Notes under the pieces: model-generated
Databases searched by the model: none
What the model saw: the letters and a program-made list of their open reading frames with translations, nothing else
Told to the model about the DNA's origin: nothing
Source: Sphingomonas sp. PR090111-T3T-6A
GTDB taxonomy: Bacteria; Pseudomonadota; Alphaproteobacteria; Sphingomonadales; Sphingomonadaceae
Direction of reading: 5' to 3'
Assembly: GCF_000383095.1 (NCBI RefSeq)
Contig: NZ_AORL01000021.1
Coordinates: 992,001 to 1,056,000, forward strand
DNA length: 64,000 nucleotides
Shown here: positions 30,930 to 38,558 of the stretch, piece after piece
Layout of the letters: each line of letters begins with the position of its first letter
How positions within the stretch are numbered: position 1 is the first letter of the stretch
Position numbers and translations under genes: made by a program

Positions 30930-31802
30930 ATGCCCAAGACGAAATCCTTCCGCGTCGCCGTCGAGGGCGACACCGTCGACGGTCGCAAGATCGATCGGAA
31001 GTGGCTTACGGACATCGCCGCGACCTACAATCGCGTGACCTACGGCGCCCGCGTAAACAAGGAGCACATCGTCGGCGTCACCGGCACCGAGCCGTTCAAG
31101 GCCTATGGCGACGTGCTGTCGGTCTCGACCGAGGAGGTCGAACTGGATCTGGGCGGCAAGAAGGTGAAGAAGCTCGCTCTCAACGCCGAGATCGAGGCGA
31201 CCGACGAGCTGGTCGCCCTCGTCGAGGACAAGCAGAAGATCTACACCTCGATCGAGGTGGCGCCCAACTTCGCCAACACCGGCAAGGCCTATCTCGTCGG
31301 CCTCGCGGTCACCGATATCCCCGCCTCGCTCGGCACCGAGGTGCTGAGCTTCGCCGTCAAGCATCCCGGCCTGCACCCGCACATGCCGCGTCCGAAGGAG
31401 GCCGGCAACGTCTTCTCCCTCGGCATGGAGACGAGCTTCGCGCTCGCCGAGGGCGAAACGGCGCCCCAGACCGAGGCGCAGGGCTTCTTCGCCGAGTGCC
31501 GAGCGTTCCTCGCCAGCCTGAGCGGCAAGAAGGACGATCCCGCGCCACAGCCCGCGCCGCCCGCCCCGGCTCCGAACCCGCCCGCGAACGACAATGATCC
31601 GCGCTTCGCCGCGCTCGGCAACGCGATCACGAAGATGGCGGCCGGCATCGAGGCGATGGGCAAGGATCTGAAGTCTGGCCTTGGCGCCCTGCGCGCCGAC
31701 CACAATGCGCTCAAGGCCGAGCTGGAGGGGACGCCCGGCAACTTCACGGCCCGCCCGGCGGCGACCGGCGGCAAGGGCGATCGAGTTCGCACCGACTGCT
31801 GA
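30930..31802 (+). CDS. O: capsid scaffolding protein (P2 gpO-like)
   Basis: A 290-residue GPO-family protein that serves as internal scaffold and maturation protease for the procapsid. The N-terminal protease domain begins KSFRVAVEGDTVDGRKIDRKW. A proline/alanine linker (PAPQ...NPPANDND) leads to a helical C-terminal scaffold segment. Length is close to P2 gpO (284). It is the first gene of the rightward late block, downstream of the palindrome at 30808. Confidence 0.94.
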   Translation: MPKTKSFRVAVEGDTVDGRKIDRKWLTDIAATYNRVTYGARVNKEHIVGVTGTEPFKAYGDVLSVSTEEVELDLGGKKVKKLALNAEIEATDELVALVEDKQKIYTSIEVAPNFANTGKAYLVGLAVTDIPASLGTEVLSFAVKHPGLHPHMPRPKEAGNVFSLGMETSFALAEGETAPQTEAQGFFAECRAFLASLSGKKDDPAPQPAPPAPAPNPPANDNDPRFAALGNAITKMAAGIEAMGKDLKSGLGALRADHNALKAELEGTPGNFTARPAATGGKGDRVRTDC

Positions 31803-31848
31803 TCGTCCGCCCGCCCCGCCAGAACGAACACGCCACAAGGATCTGCCC

Positions 31849-32913
31849 ATGCGCAACGTAACCCGCGAACTCTTCAACATCTATCTCAGCGGCATCGCCG
31901 AACTGAACGGCGTGTCCAAGGCGACCGAGTCCTTCTCCGTCGATCCGTCGATTGCTCAGGTCATCGAGACCAAGATGCAGGAGTCGAGCGACTTCCTGGG
32001 CAAGATCAACATCTATCCGGTGACGGAACTGATCGGCGATACGGTCGGCGTCGTCAGCACCGGCCCGATCGCCAGCCGCACCAACACCGACACCAAGGAC
32101 CGCCAGACCGCCGACGCGACCGGCGAGACCTCGCGCCGCTACAAGTGCGAGGAGACCGACTACAACACCCACATCAAGTGGGCGAAGCTCGACATGTGGG
32201 CGAAGTTCCCCGACTTCGAGACCCGCATCCGCGACGTCATCATCAACCAGCAGGCGCTGGACCGCATCATGATCGGCTGGAACGGCACGCACGTCGCGCC
32301 GGAATCCGACAAGGTCGCCAACCCGCTCCTGCAGGATCTCAATATCGGCTGGCTCCAGTCGATGCGGCTCGAAGCGCCGGAGCAGGTGATGGGTTCGACC
32401 ACCGTAGCGGGGGCATCGGACGCCGTCGCCGGTGTCACGACGCCCGATCCGATCAAGGTCGGCCCGAACGAGGAATACAAGAACCTCGACGCCGTCGCGA
32501 TGGACCTGACCGAGTATCTCGCACCGTGGCACCGCGAACGCACCGATCTCGTCGTCATCTGCGGCCGCAAGCTGCTGCACGACAAGTATTTCCCGGTGGT
32601 CAACCAGACCAACAAGCCGACGGAGACGCTGGCTTCCGACATCGTCGTCAGCCAGAAGCGGATCGGCGGCCACCCGGCGGTGCGCGTGCCCTTCTTCCCC
32701 GACAACGCGATGCTCGTGACCACGCTCGACAATCTGTCGATCTACGTCCAGGAGCAGTCGCGCCGGCGCAAGGTGGAGGACAATGCCCGCCGCAAGCGCA
32801 TCGAGAATTTCGAAAGCTCGAACGACGACTATATCGTCGAGGATTTCGAACTCGCGGCGCTCGCCGAGAACATCGAGTTCGTCGAGGCCGATGACGCTGG
32901 AGCCGGCGAATGA
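31849..32913 (+). CDS. N: major capsid protein (P2 gpN-like)
   Basis: A 354-residue HK97-fold capsid protein of the P2 type (P2 gpN is 357). Diagnostic stretches are FSVDPSIAQVIETKMQESSD near the N-terminus, MIGWNGTHVAPESD, DIVVSQKRIGGHPAV and LDNLSIYVQEQSRRRKVEDN. Start is ATG 31849 (MRNVTRELFN); the frame continues upstream through gene O without conservation. It ends in an acidic tail and overlaps the start of M. Confidence 0.96.
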   Translation: MRNVTRELFNIYLSGIAELNGVSKATESFSVDPSIAQVIETKMQESSDFLGKINIYPVTELIGDTVGVVSTGPIASRTNTDTKDRQTADATGETSRRYKCEETDYNTHIKWAKLDMWAKFPDFETRIRDVIINQQALDRIMIGWNGTHVAPESDKVANPLLQDLNIGWLQSMRLEAPEQVMGSTTVAGASDAVAGVTTPDPIKVGPNEEYKNLDAVAMDLTEYLAPWHRERTDLVVICGRKLLHDKYFPVVNQTNKPTETLASDIVVSQKRIGGHPAVRVPFFPDNAMLVTTLDNLSIYVQEQSRRRKVEDNARRKRIENFESSNDDYIVEDFELAALAENIEFVEADDAGAGE

Positions 32914-33668
32914 CGCCCGGTCAGCGCCATCGCGCGCGCGTGCTCGCCGCCAAGGCGGCGGGCGGCGCGATCGGGCCGGCACCGGCCACTCACACCGGAT
33001 CGGCGGCGACCGAGTATGCGCTGATGAAGGCGCGTCTCGGTAACGATCTGCGCCGGCTGCACGACACCCAGTCGCTCGAAGGCAAGATCGCGATCAAGCG
33101 CGAAATCCTGCCTGAATATGCCGACTGGGTGGACGGCGCATTGAAGGGGATGGTCGCGTCCGGCCAGGCCGTCACCGACGTCATCCTCCCCCATGTCATG
33201 ATCTGGCGCATCGACGTCGGCGATTTTATGGGCGCCATGCCCCTCGCCGCCGCGATGCTCCGCTTCCAGCTCCCCCTGCCCGAGCGCTTCGATCGCACAC
33301 CCGCCACGCTGATCTGTGAGGAAGTCGCGGACGAGGCGAACAAGGCGCTCGGTCAGGGCGGGGACTTCGATGTCGGCGTGTTGCAGGCGGTCGACCATCT
33401 GGTCGCCGGCTACGACATGCCGGATCAGGTCCGCGCGAAGATGAACGCCGCGATCGGCCGCGCCCTCGCGCGGCAGGCCACCTCCGCCGACGATGCGGCG
33501 GATGGCCCGGCGGGCGGCAAGCGCGCCGCGATCGAGGCGGCGATCGCCCGCCTGGAGCGCGCGCTCCAGCTCAACCCGAAGGTCGGCGTGAAGAAGGAAA
33601 TCGACGCGCTGAAGCGCGAGGCCAAGCGCCTCGCCGATGCCGCGAAAAGCGAGGGGCAGGGCGCGTGA
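32910..33668 (+). CDS. M: terminase small/endonuclease subunit (P2 gpM-like)
   Basis: A 252-residue protein of the P2 gpM family, which with gpP cuts at cos and starts packaging. The N-terminus MTPGQRHRARVLAAKAA and the block ILPEYADWVDGALKGM followed by VTDVILPHVMIWRIDVGDF are characteristic. The C-terminal helical part is longer than usual with alanine/lysine repeats. Its ATG overlaps the capsid gene stop. Confidence 0.92.
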   Translation: MTPGQRHRARVLAAKAAGGAIGPAPATHTGSAATEYALMKARLGNDLRRLHDTQSLEGKIAIKREILPEYADWVDGALKGMVASGQAVTDVILPHVMIWRIDVGDFMGAMPLAAAMLRFQLPLPERFDRTPATLICEEVADEANKALGQGGDFDVGVLQAVDHLVAGYDMPDQVRAKMNAAIGRALARQATSADDAADGPAGGKRAAIEAAIARLERALQLNPKVGVKKEIDALKREAKRLADAAKSEGQGA

Positions 33669-33832
33669 TGGCGATCCACGCCGTCGTGGCATCCGGCGCG
33701 GTCCGGGGCGGCGATCATCTCGTGGGCGTGGCCGCGATCGTCTTCGTGATCTCGGCGATGTGCTGGGATGCGTACCCGTTCATCGCGTCCCGGTTTCGCC
33801 GGCTCGCCCGCAACAAGCCTCGCCGCGACTAG
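33668..33832 (+). CDS. small single-pass membrane protein between M and L
   Basis: A 54-residue protein whose ATG shares a base with the M stop (TGATG). One hydrophobic helix (LVGVAAIVFVISAMCWDAY) is followed by a strongly basic tail (RFRRLARNKPRRD), predicting N-out/C-in topology. P2 has no gene here. It is supported by coupled start, membrane-protein composition and lack of a competing frame. Function is unknown. Confidence 0.6.
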   Translation: MAIHAVVASGAVRGGDHLVGVAAIVFVISAMCWDAYPFIASRFRRLARNKPRRD

Positions 33833-33849
33833 CGCGGCCACAAGCTCGC

Positions 33850-33867
33850 CCCCCGAGCGCTCGGGGG
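33850..33867. repeat. 18-bp perfect palindrome between M and L
   Basis: CCCCCGAGC / GCTCGGGGG form an uninterrupted palindrome in the 129-bp spacer before gene L. A weaker hairpin (CCCCGA-CTGC-TCGGGG) follows about 80 bp downstream. Neither is followed by T residues, so they may be mRNA-stabilising or processing structures rather than terminators. Confidence 0.4.
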
Positions 33868-33961
33868 CGGACGTGAACGGTGAGGAGGCCTCGGCCCACC
33901 CGACCCGGTCGCTATCCTCACCCCCGACTGCTCGGGGCGAGCCGCATCGGACACGCATCCC

Positions 33962-34435
33962 ATGGCCCTCGTCGTCTCGATCCCCGCCGCCGCCAGCGCC
34001 GCCGATGGCGCGCCCGTCTCCGCCGGCGACTGGTGGCCCGAGATCGCGCCGGCCGACGTGCGCGCGCTGATGAAACTGCCCGAGACCATCCCCGCCGCGC
34101 GACTCCGCGTCGCGATCGTCAACGGCATGGCATCCGCGCTGACCGACCTCGCCGACTGGCAGGCCTGTCAGCAGGCCGCCGGCGTCGCCCGCCTTTCGGA
34201 CATCGCGGCGCCGGAGATCGACGGTGTCTCCAGCCGGGTGCAGGCGTGGCGCCGCGCCGTGATGAGCTATGCCGCCGCTGATCTCAGCGAGATGAGCGCG
34301 GAGATCTCGGCCACGAACGAAGGGCTGCACCGGGCAGCGGAGAATGCGTTGCCGGTCGACGCGCACCTTCGCAACGCGCTCCACGCGATCCGCGACATCA
34401 AGGGCAAGCGCCGATCCAAGGTCCGGGTCATCTGA
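33962..34435 (+). CDS. L: head completion/stabilisation protein (P2 gpL-like)
   Basis: A 157-residue protein of the GPL family that completes the filled head. Recognised by the WWPEIAPADVRALMKLPETI start region and the LRVAIVNGMASALTDLADWQ block, with size and position between M and X as in P2. The stop overlaps the ATG of X. Confidence 0.9.
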   Translation: MALVVSIPAAASAADGAPVSAGDWWPEIAPADVRALMKLPETIPAARLRVAIVNGMASALTDLADWQACQQAAGVARLSDIAAPEIDGVSSRVQAWRRAVMSYAAADLSEMSAEISATNEGLHRAAENALPVDAHLRNALHAIRDIKGKRRSKVRVI

Positions 34436-34656
34436 TGGCCGACACGGTCATCACCGCTCTCTCCGGCGAAGGGCTCGACGAGCTGACGTGGCGGGCCATC
34501 GGCTCGAACGTCGGCCTGGTCGAGGGCGTGCTCGACACCAACCCCGGCCTCGCCGCCCGCGCGCTCGCCGGCGGCCTTCCCGAAAACCATCCGGTGACCG
34601 TCCCCGCCTCGGCGCCGACCACCGACACCCTTCCTGAAATCAACCTGTGGGACTGA
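34435..34656 (+). CDS. X: tail protein X (P2 gpX-like)
   Basis: A 73-residue LysM-like tail protein (P2 gpX is 67), normally at the tail tip or tape end. Conserved features are EGLDELTWRAIG, VEGVLDTNPGLAARA and the C-terminal proline-rich DTLPEINLWD. It is immediately followed by the lysis genes, the P2 order. Confidence 0.9.
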   Translation: MADTVITALSGEGLDELTWRAIGSNVGLVEGVLDTNPGLAARALAGGLPENHPVTVPASAPTTDTLPEINLWD

Positions 34657-34660
34657 CCCG

Positions 34661-35008
34661 ATGAGCAAGCCCCTCGACGATATTTTCGAAGTGATCGGCG
34701 CCGGCCTCAGCGCCATCGCGCCGGCGGCCATCGGCGCGGCCGTCGCCCAGGCATGGGAGAAGGGGCTGAGCTGGAGCCAGCGCCTGGTGCAGTGGGGCGT
34801 TGGGATCTGCGTGTCCTATTACGTCACCGGCGGCGTCAGCTCGTGGCTGCACCTCGACCGCTTCATCGCCCAGGCGATCGGTTTCGTCCTCGCCATGGTC
34901 GCCTTCCGCGCGACGCCGGCCTTCATCGCCGGCTTCGTCGCGGCCGCGTCCACCATCCCCGGCCGGTTCCTCGACCGCGTCGCGCCCGGCCGGGGAGACG
35001 GCGCATGA
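34661..35008 (+). CDS. putative holin
   Basis: A 115-residue hydrophobic protein with two or three membrane segments (LSAIAPAAIGAAVAQAW, FIAQAIGFVLAMVAFRATPA, AFIAGFVAAASTIPG). Position directly upstream of, and overlapping, the endolysin gene is the reason for calling it the holin that times lysis. It has no sequence signature that would prove this. Confidence 0.7.
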   Translation: MSKPLDDIFEVIGAGLSAIAPAAIGAAVAQAWEKGLSWSQRLVQWGVGICVSYYVTGGVSSWLHLDRFIAQAIGFVLAMVAFRATPAFIAGFVAAASTIPGRFLDRVAPGRGDGA

Positions 35009-35559
35009 AGACGCTCGACCAGCGCATCGCCGGCCTGATCGCGGTCGAGGGCGATTTCGTCGACAACCACGCCGATCGCGGCGGCCCGACCCGCTTCGGC
35101 ATCACCGAGGCGGAGGCGCGGGCCAACGGCTACAAGGGGGACATGCGCGACCTCCCCATCGAGCTTGCGCGCAGGATCTATACCCAGCGCTACTGGTTCG
35201 CGCCGCACCTCGACCTTGTGTCGATCCGCGCGCCGCACGTCGCCGGCGAGATGTTCGACACCGGCGTGAACATGGGCACGAAGGCCGCCGCCAAGCTCCT
35301 CCAGCGCGCGCTGAACGTGCTCCATGGCGACGGCCTGGTTGTCGACGGCGCCATTTCGCCGGGCGGCGCCACGTTGAAGGCCCTCGACGCCTATATGGCG
35401 GCGCGCACGGCACAGGACGGCGAAGCCGTGCTGGTCGAGCTGCTCAACAGCTTTCAGGGCACCCGCTACGCCGAGATCGTCGAGGGCGATGCGAAACAGC
35501 GCACCTTCGTCTTCGGCCAGATCCGCAACCGCGTCATGGACAGGAGCGCTTCGGCATGA
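35005..35559 (+). CDS. endolysin, glycoside hydrolase family 108
   Basis: A 184-residue muramidase-type endolysin. The N-terminal catalytic motif VEGDFVDNHADRGGPTRFGIT has the glutamate at about residue 15 and matches GH108 (TtsA/ZliS-type) enzymes. The C-terminal part GEMFDTGVNMGTKAAAKLLQRALN is the PG_binding_3-type region that accompanies it. There is no signal peptide, so it needs the holin to reach the wall. Start overlaps the holin stop (ATGA). Confidence 0.93.
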   Translation: MKTLDQRIAGLIAVEGDFVDNHADRGGPTRFGITEAEARANGYKGDMRDLPIELARRIYTQRYWFAPHLDLVSIRAPHVAGEMFDTGVNMGTKAAAKLLQRALNVLHGDGLVVDGAISPGGATLKALDAYMAARTAQDGEAVLVELLNSFQGTRYAEIVEGDAKQRTFVFGQIRNRVMDRSASA

Positions 35560-36113
35560 CGGCTCTTCTCGCCTGGATCACCGCGCATCTGCTGCCGATC
35601 GCGCTCAGCGCCATTCCCGGCGTCGGCGGCATCGCGGCCCTCGTCGTGCGCGGCATCAACCCGATCGCCTGGCTCGATCAGCATCGCAGCTACATCACCT
35701 TCATCGTGCTGGCGATCGTCGCGGCCGGACTCTGGGCATGGGCCGCCTCGATCCGCGCCGATCGCGACGGCCTGCTCGCATGGGGCGATGCCGTCTGCGC
35801 CTCGGCCGGTGCCCAGCTCGATCCGCCCAACGGCAAGCGCGGCGAGGCCTGCCGCGCCCGTGTCGCGGATCTCGCCCGGTACGAGCACGACACGACGGCC
35901 GAGAGCGCGCAGATCCTCGCCCAGGCGGCGAAGGACCGGGAAGAGAAGGCGGCGCGCGATGCCGATCGCGCCCGCGCCACGGCGGCCGACACCCGCGCCG
36001 CCGCAGAAGCTATGGAGAAGGCGAATGGCTCGATCGGTTCGGATGATCGCGTGGGCGGCGACTGGTTTGCTGCTCTCAACCGCGTTGGCGGGTTGCGCGC
36101 ACCGGCCCGCTGA
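35556..36113 (+). CDS. i-spanin-like inner membrane lysis protein
   Basis: A 185-residue protein with hydrophobic N-terminal helices (LLPIALSAIPGVGGIAALVV and TFIVLAIVAAGLWAWAASI) followed by a long charged coiled coil (AQILAQAAKDREEKAARDAD). This architecture and the overlapping lipoprotein gene identify the inner-membrane half of a spanin pair, which fuses inner and outer membranes after the wall is cut. Typical i-spanins have one helix; the extra N-terminal hydrophobic stretch is unusual. Confidence 0.8.
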   Translation: MTALLAWITAHLLPIALSAIPGVGGIAALVVRGINPIAWLDQHRSYITFIVLAIVAAGLWAWAASIRADRDGLLAWGDAVCASAGAQLDPPNGKRGEACRARVADLARYEHDTTAESAQILAQAAKDREEKAARDADRARATAADTRAAAEAMEKANGSIGSDDRVGGDWFAALNRVGGLRAPAR

Positions 36114-36366
36114 GGCCCCGCCGCGCAGCCCGGCCGCCGTGGCGGTGAAGGACGCACTGCCCTCCGATCTTCTGGTCTGCCCGGCCGCACCCGCCGGCTT
36201 CCCCGAGGATCAGGCGGCGACCGTGCCCGCGTCCGTCCGCGAGGCGGCCGTGCGGATCATGACGACGCTCGGCGCCGTCACCGCGCAGCTCGTCCGCCTG
36301 ATCGAGTGGAACAGCCCCGGCGCGTGCTCCGCGACCGGCGCGATGGAGGTAGGCCATGATCGTTAA
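36025..36366 (+). CDS. o-spanin-like outer membrane lipoprotein
   Basis: A 113-residue lipoprotein read in a different frame from the i-spanin, starting inside its 3' end (89-bp overlap). The signal sequence MIAWAATGLLLSTALAGC carries a lipobox (LAGC). The mature part is proline/alanine-rich at first, as in Rz1-type proteins, but longer than most. It would bridge to the i-spanin across the periplasm. ATG 36025 is chosen; ATG 36043 is also possible. Confidence 0.8.
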   Translation: MARSVRMIAWAATGLLLSTALAGCAHRPAEAPPRSPAAVAVKDALPSDLLVCPAAPAGFPEDQAATVPASVREAAVRIMTTLGAVTAQLVRLIEWNSPGACSATGAMEVGHDR

Positions 36367-36598
36367 GGTGGGTGACCAGTGGTTCGGCGCCGATATCAAC
36401 CAGCCGATCATGGTCGTGCTCTCGGATGAGGATAAGGCGAACATCGCCAACATGCCGCAATCCGCACGCCATTACGCCGAATTTCACGATGATCATGCGA
36501 TCTGGGCCAGCGCGAAGATAGCATGGATGATCGATGATTGCCCCTGCTCAGGCTGCGTGCGGGATCGGGAAGCGAAGCCCGGGCGACCGACGCGCTGA
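36356..36598 (+). CDS. hypothetical phage protein
   Basis: An 80-residue protein starting MIVKVGDQWFGADINQPIMV, with a strong GGAGGT ribosome site. A cysteine cluster (DDCPCSGC) near the C-terminus could bind metal. I recall similar small genes in other sphingomonad and alphaproteobacterial phages, but no function is known. It overlaps both the o-spanin and gene R. Confidence 0.7.
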   Translation: MIVKVGDQWFGADINQPIMVVLSDEDKANIANMPQSARHYAEFHDDHAIWASAKIAWMIDDCPCSGCVRDREAKPGRPTR

Positions 36599-37098
36599 TG
36601 CTCAAGCTGCAATCTCTCAGCCAGGCGCTCGCGCGCGCGGTGCCCGATTTCTCGGACGCCCCGGACCGATTTCAGGCCTATGTGTCGAACGGTCGGCTGC
36701 TCGCGCGCGCCGGGAACGGCTCGTCGTTCGAGTGTCGCTACGAGGCGGAACTCTACATCATCGACTATTCCGGCCATCCCGACGCGATTTTCTATCCGTT
36801 GGTCCAGTGGATGATCGTCAACCAGCCGGAGCAGTTCGAGAACGACCAGCTTCGCGAGCAGGCCGTCCGCTTCGACGTCGACCTGCTCACGCAGGGGCGT
36901 TGCAACATCTCGATCACGATCCAGATGTCGGAGAGCGTGATGGCGGAAAGCGACGGCAAGGGCGGAACCACCCTCACCCACCTCGACGAGCCGGGCGACC
37001 TCAACGAGCCCATCCGGGCGGCCGATGGCTCCGAGCTTCTGCTCCGCGAGATCTTCGGAGAGGCGCCGCCCGGCACGCCTGAGCGGCTGGTGCCCTAG
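36598..37098 (+). CDS. R: tail completion protein (P2 gpR-like)
   Basis: A 166-residue protein of the P2 gpR family, needed to finish the tail end that joins the head. Recognised by the ECRYEAELYIIDYSGHPDAI block, the LVQWMIVNQPE block and gene order R-S. Start ATG 36598 overlaps the previous stop (TGATG). Confidence 0.88.
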   Translation: MLKLQSLSQALARAVPDFSDAPDRFQAYVSNGRLLARAGNGSSFECRYEAELYIIDYSGHPDAIFYPLVQWMIVNQPEQFENDQLREQAVRFDVDLLTQGRCNISITIQMSESVMAESDGKGGTTLTHLDEPGDLNEPIRAADGSELLLREIFGEAPPGTPERLVP

Positions 37099-37103
37099 CG
37101 ACG

Positions 37104-37586
37104 ATGGAAGCCGATCTCGCCGAACTGGAGAAGGTTCTTCAGACGATGATCGACGGCCTCGCCCCCGGACAACGCAGGCGTGCGACCCGGATGATCGCGG
37201 CCGAGCTGCGCCGCAGCCAGTCCGATCGCATCGCCGCCCAGCTCAACCCGGACGGATCGCCATTCGAACCGCGCAAGCCCCGGAAAAAAGGCGTCGGCGG
37301 CCGCGCGGCGGCACGGGCGCGCGCCTCGGTCTCCCGCAAGGCGATGTTCGCCAAGCTCCGCACGTCGCGCTTTCTGAAGGCGCGCAGCGACGCGGACTCC
37401 GTCGAGGTGGGGTTCGCCGGCCGCGCCGCCCAGATCGCGCGCGTCCACCAGGAGGGCCTGCGCGACAAGGTCGACGCGAAGCGCAGCTCGGCCGAGGCGA
37501 CCTATCCCATCCGTCGAATCCTCGGCCTGACCGGCGACGATCGCCAGCGCGCCCTCGATGTCGTGGCGTCCCTGCTGGGTGGCTGA
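37104..37586 (+). CDS. S: virion morphogenesis/tail completion protein (P2 gpS-like)
   Basis: A 160-residue protein of the phage virion morphogenesis family (P2 gpS). Features are QRRRATRMIAAELRRSQSDRIAAQ, NPDGSPFEPRKPRKK and AAQIARVHQEGLRDKVD with the C-terminal YPIRRILGLTGDD. It is the last gene of the O-S late block; the next block begins after the second palindrome. Confidence 0.92.
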   Translation: MEADLAELEKVLQTMIDGLAPGQRRRATRMIAAELRRSQSDRIAAQLNPDGSPFEPRKPRKKGVGGRAAARARASVSRKAMFAKLRTSRFLKARSDADSVEVGFAGRAAQIARVHQEGLRDKVDAKRSSAEATYPIRRILGLTGDDRQRALDVVASLLGG

Positions 37587-37597
37587 TGGAGAGGGAT

Positions 37598-37624
37598 GCG
37601 TCGGGGAGTCGGGCTCCCCGACGC
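37598..37624. promoter_or_regulatory. late-block palindrome, copy 2 (between S and J)
   Basis: GCGTCGGGGAG - TCGGG - CTCCCCGACGC: a perfect 11-bp inverted repeat with a 5-nt centre. It sits in the 81-bp spacer between S and J, with its centre 57 bp before the J start codon. A TAGAAT -10-like sequence follows at 37632-37637. There is no T tract, which argues against an intrinsic terminator. Confidence 0.75.
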
Positions 37625-37667
37625 CTGCCGATAGAATGAAGCGCACGGCTCGCGCGACACCCGCCGG

Positions 37668-38558
37668 GTGTCCGACATCCCCGCCAGCGCGCCCACCGTG
37701 GACCTGTCCAGCCTGCCGCCTCCCACGGTGGTCGCGCCGCTGTCGTTCGAGGCGATCCTCGCGAACCTGATCGCGGACTTCCGCACCCGCCTCCCCGATT
37801 TCGATGCGCTGCTGGAGTCGGACCCGATTTCCAAGCTCATGGAGGCGTTCGCCTATCGCGAGCTGCTGACCCGCGCCGATGCCAACGACCAGGCGCGCAG
37901 CGTGATGCCGGCATTCGCCAAGGGCGCGAACCTCGACCAGATCGTTGCGCGCCTCGGTCTGACCCGCCTCGTGGTCACGCCGGCGACCGACGCCGCGCCC
38001 GCGGTGATGGAGCGCGACGAAGATCTGCTGCGTCGTTACCTCCTGTCGCCCGAGCTGATGGCGATCGGAATGACCGCCGGCGGCTACGAGGCGCGTGTCC
38101 GCACGGTCGCCCCGTCCGTGAAGGACGTATCCGTCATCAATACCGGAGGCGGCGGCATCAGCATCGTGCTGCTCGGCCGCGATGGTGACGGGACGGTGCC
38201 GCCCGAAACGGTCGGCATGGTCGCGGCGGCGTTCGCCGGCGAAGACGCTACCCAGCTCACCGACATCGTCACCGTCAGCGCCGCAACGATCCTGCCTTAT
38301 TCAGCAACGCTCACGCTCTGGATCAGGCCCGGCCCGGCCCCCATCGTCGTCCAGGCGGCGGCGATGACGGCCGCCCGCGCCTATGCTGCCGGCCGCCACA
38401 TGATCGGCCGGGCCGTCTATGCGGACATGCTGCGCGCGGCGGCCGCTTCGGTCGGCGGCATCGAGCGCGCCTCGATCGATATCGGCGATGTCGATCCGGG
38501 GCCGCGCGGCGCCGCGTGGCTGGAAACGCTCTCCGTCGACGTCGAGGTCATCGCGTGA
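37668..38558 (+). CDS. J: baseplate assembly protein J (P2 gpJ-like)
   Basis: A 296-residue baseplate wedge protein of the gpJ family. N-terminal LSFEAILANLIADFRTRLPD, the block ELLTRADANDQARSVMPAFAKGANLD, and MTAGGYEARVRTVAPSVKDV are diagnostic. The start is GTG 37668. In P2 gene J follows V and W; here it opens the block and V and W have been moved, so the baseplate genes are rearranged. Confidence 0.94.
   Translation: MSDIPASAPTVDLSSLPPPTVVAPLSFEAILANLIADFRTRLPDFDALLESDPISKLMEAFAYRELLTRADANDQARSVMPAFAKGANLDQIVARLGLTRLVVTPATDAAPAVMERDEDLLRRYLLSPELMAIGMTAGGYEARVRTVAPSVKDVSVINTGGGGISIVLLGRDGDGTVPPETVGMVAAAFAGEDATQLTDIVTVSAATILPYSATLTLWIRPGPAPIVVQAAAMTAARAYAAGRHMIGRAVYADMLRAAAASVGGIERASIDIGDVDPGPRGAAWLETLSVDVEVIA

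Noticed and set aside
37598-37624. The 27-bp palindromes as intrinsic terminators.
   Set aside because: None is followed by a T tract, one lies between divergent genes where no terminator is needed, and all keep a fixed distance to the next start codon.
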